Position numbers and translations under genes: made by a program. A DNA stretch of 7,312 bases from Actinomycetes bacterium (lineage in GTDB: Bacteria > Actinomycetota > Acidimicrobiia > Acidimicrobiales > CADCSY01), in the NCBI GenBank assembly GCA_025464025.1, contig JAODBP010000127.1:1-7312 (forward strand), given 5' to 3'. This document shows positions 5,579 to 7,312 of this stretch, piece by piece (the first letter of the stretch is position 1; each line of letters opens with the position of its first letter). The notes under the pieces were generated by a model. The model saw only the letters and a list, made by a program, of their open reading frames with translations, ran no database searches and was not told where the DNA came from.

Positions 5579-7312
5579 GTGTGCGGGATCGTCGGGTTCG
5601 TCGACGCGAGCGGCGCGACGCAGGCCGACCTCGAGCACCGGGTGCGGGCGCTGGCCGGTCACCTGCGCCACCGCGGCCCCGACGACGAGGGCGTGTGGGT
5701 GGACGCCGCCCGCGGCGCCGCGCTCGGCTTCCGACGCCTGGCGATCATGGACCTGAGCCCGGCCGGGCACCAGCCGATGGCCTCGGCCTCCGGCCGCCAC
5801 GTGCTGGTGTTCAACGGCGAGGTCTACAACGCCCCGGCCCTGCGGGCCCGCCTGGCCGCCGGCGGCGCGACGTTCCGCGGCCACTCCGACACCGAGGTGC
5901 TGCTCGCCGCCATCGAAGCCTGGGGCGTGGCCGCCACGCTCCCCCAGGTGAACGGGATGTTCGCCTTCGCCGTCTGGGACCGCGACGAGCGCACGCTCAC
6001 CCTCGCCCGGGACCGCTTCGGCGAGAAGCCGCTCTACGTCGGCTGGCAGGGTCGCACGTTCTTCTTCGCGTCCGAGCTGACCGCGCTCGAGCACGACCCC
6101 GGCTTCCACGGCCGCGTGTCGCCCGACGCCGTGCAGCAGTTCCTCACCCGCGGCTACGTGCCCGGGCCGGCCTCCATCTACGAGGGCATGGCCAAGCTGG
6201 CGCCGGCCTCCTACGTCGTCGTCCAGCCCGACCGACCCGGGCCGCTCGCACCCGTCCCCTACTGGTCGGCGGCCGACGTGGCGGCCGGCGAGCACGGCGC
6301 GGCACCGTCGGACGACGAGCTGCTCGACGTGCTCCGCGCGTCCGTCGCCATGCGGCTGGCGTCGGACGTGCCGCTCGGCGCTCTCCTCTCCGGCGGCATC
6401 GACTCGTCGCTCGTCGTCGCCCTGGCCCAGGAGGCGGCTGGGCAGCCCGTCCGCACGTTCACCATGGGCTTCGGCGACGCCCGCTTCGACGAGGCCGCCG
6501 CCGCCCGCGCCGTGGCCCACCACCTGGGCACCGACCACCACGAGCTCGTCGTGTCCGAGGCCGACCTGCTCGACGCCGTGCCGAGCCTCGGCGCCACCTA
6601 CGACGAGCCGTTCGCCGACTCGTCCCAGCTCCCCACCCTCCTCCTCTGCCGGCTGGCCCGGCGCGACGTGACCGTGGCCCTGTCGGGCGACGGCGGCGAC
6701 GAGGTCTTCGCCGGCTACAACCGCTACGTCTGGTGGGACCGGGTGCACCACCGGGCCCGCCACCTCCCGCCGGCGGCCCGGCGGGCCGGAGCCCGCGCCC
6801 TGCTCGCCGTGCCCGACCAGGGGTGGGCCGGAGCCGCGTCGCTGGTCCGCGCCGTCCGCCCCGGGAGCCAGATGGCCGAGGCCCGCCTGGGCGAGCGGGC
6901 CCGCAAGGCGGCGCTCGTGCTCGCCGAAGGCGACGCCCGCACCGCCTACGTCCAGCTCCTCTCCCCGGCCGATCCCGGGCGGGCACCCGATCCGAGCCGG
7001 CTGCCCGAGCCGCCCGCCTTCGGCTTCGTCGAGCAGATGATGTGGTGGGACACCGTCGGCTACCTGCCCGACGACGTGCTGACCAAGGTCGACCGGGCCA
7101 GCATGGCCAGCAGCCTGGAGGTGCGGGCGCCGTACCTCGACCCTGAGGTGTTCGCCGCGGCCTGGTCGCTCCCGCTGACGGCCAAGGTCGGCGGGGGCCA
7201 GGGCAAGCTGCCCCTGCGCCGGCTCCTCCGCCGCTACCTCCCCGACGACCTGGTCGACCGGCCGAAGTCGGGCTTCGGCGCGCCGATCGGCGCTTGGCTC
7301 CGCGGACCCCTC
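5579..7312 (+). CDS. asnB: Asparagine synthase (glutamine-hydrolysing) family amidotransferase, 3' end cut by window edge
   Basis: The start is fixed at GTG 5579 because the next codon encodes Cys2, the nucleophile that must be N-terminal after Met removal (VCGIVGF). The frame stays open for 578 codons; the family is about 600-650 residues, so only the C-terminal tail is missing. Glutaminase domain: RHRGPDDEG (30-38), LGFRRLAIMDLSPAGHQPM (49-67), FNGEVYN (78-84) and SDTE (103-106), so all glutamine-binding positions are present. Synthetase domain: PP-loop SGGIDSS (271-277), FDE (303-305), YDEPFADSS (341-349), SGDGGDEVFAGYNRY (369-383), LPDDVLTKVDRASMA (496-510), LEVRAPYLD (513-521) and RPKSGFGAPIGAWLRGPL (561-578). 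Family reaction: ATP-dependent transfer of glutamine ammonia to a carboxylate through an acyl-adenylate. It may make asparagine, but paralogues in polysaccharide clusters are proposed to amidate uronic acids. Context favours the latter without proving it. It follows the methyltransferase stop by one base. Confidence 0.96.
   Translation, partial: MCGIVGFVDASGATQADLEHRVRALAGHLRHRGPDDEGVWVDAARGAALGFRRLAIMDLSPAGHQPMASASGRHVLVFNGEVYNAPALRARLAAGGATFRGHSDTEVLLAAIEAWGVAATLPQVNGMFAFAVWDRDERTLTLARDRFGEKPLYVGWQGRTFFFASELTALEHDPGFHGRVSPDAVQQFLTRGYVPGPASIYEGMAKLAPASYVVVQPDRPGPLAPVPYWSAADVAAGEHGAAPSDDELLDVLRASVAMRLASDVPLGALLSGGIDSSLVVALAQEAAGQPVRTFTMGFGDARFDEAAAARAVAHHLGTDHHELVVSEADLLDAVPSLGATYDEPFADSSQLPTLLLCRLARRDVTVALSGDGGDEVFAGYNRYVWWDRVHHRARHLPPAARRAGARALLAVPDQGWAGAASLVRAVRPGSQMAEARLGERARKAALVLAEGDARTAYVQLLSPADPGRAPDPSRLPEPPAFGFVEQMMWWDTVGYLPDDVLTKVDRASMASSLEVRAPYLDPEVFAAAWSLPLTAKVGGGQGKLPLRRLLRRYLPDDLVDRPKSGFGAPIGAWLRGPL

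Noticed and set aside
3576..5756. Very long open frame on the plus strand, antisense to the first glycosyltransferase and continuing through the methyltransferase
   Set aside because: Its product is His/Arg/Pro/Asp-rich low-complexity protein with no motif. It is the usual shadow of strong third-position GC bias, and real genes with clear motifs occupy the same DNA.
5546..6763. Long minus-strand open frame opposite the amidotransferase gene
   Set aside because: It is rich in Gly/Val/Glu/Arg/His without domain motifs, and lies exactly opposite a reading frame carrying the complete AsnB signature.
5581..7146. Plus-strand frame starting at GTG 5581
   Set aside because: Arg/Pro-rich frame-shifted reading of the amidotransferase gene; the true frame begins two bases earlier at 5579 with VCGIVGF.
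1..7312. tRNA, rRNA, CRISPR, insertion sequence or integration site
   Set aside because: No cloverleaf-like segment, regularly spaced repeats, transposase motifs or terminal inverted repeats were seen on either strand by eye.

Overview
This window looks like part of a surface-polysaccharide (capsule, exopolysaccharide or O-antigen-like) biosynthesis cluster from a very GC-rich bacterium, most likely an actinobacterium. The reasons are the strong G/C bias at third codon positions, GTG at every start that can be placed, tightly overlapping genes and TANNNT-type -10 hexamers close to start codons. The genus cannot be named from the sequence. The gene content is three glycosyltransferases, three class I SAM-dependent methyltransferases and one AsnB-type glutamine amidotransferase. 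No RNA genes, insertion sequences, CRISPR arrays or attachment sites were seen. No stretch over 300 bases lacks a gene; the only intergenic gap longer than a base or two is 37 bp (4623-4659).

Layout. (1) Positions 1-855, plus strand: a family 2 glycosyltransferase whose N-terminus lies outside the window. (2) Positions 4622 down to 790, minus strand: a four-gene operon. In transcription order it holds a GT4-like glycosyltransferase with an altered donor motif, a second GT4-like glycosyltransferase, a 311-residue methyltransferase and a 224-residue methyltransferase. Each junction overlaps (GTGA, GTGA, GTGGCTGA), so translation is probably coupled throughout. The last gene runs tail to tail into the GT2 gene with a 66-bp antisense overlap. 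(3) Positions 4660 to the window end, plus strand: a methyltransferase with an N-terminal zinc-ribbon-like cysteine cluster, then (TGA-C-GTG) an asparagine synthase (glutamine-hydrolysing) family gene that runs off the right edge after 578 codons. The long frames on the other frames and strand of the 5579-7312 region are shadows of this gene.

The two operons diverge from 4600-4660. This stretch has a perfect 17-bp inverted repeat (4622-4638) flanked by outward-facing -10-like hexamers, TAGCGT for the plus strand and TATCGT for the minus strand. It is the best candidate for a shared control point.

Working model (inference): the glycosyltransferases add sugars to a lipid-linked glycan, the methyltransferases methylate sugars or chain ends, and the AsnB-like enzyme either amidates a sugar carboxylate or makes asparagine. 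No glycan product can be named. Nothing here proves a new system. The points most worth a second look are the divergent regulatory region, the degenerate donor motif in the first GT4-like protein, the pairing of the zinc-ribbon methyltransferase with the amidotransferase, and the convergent overlap.
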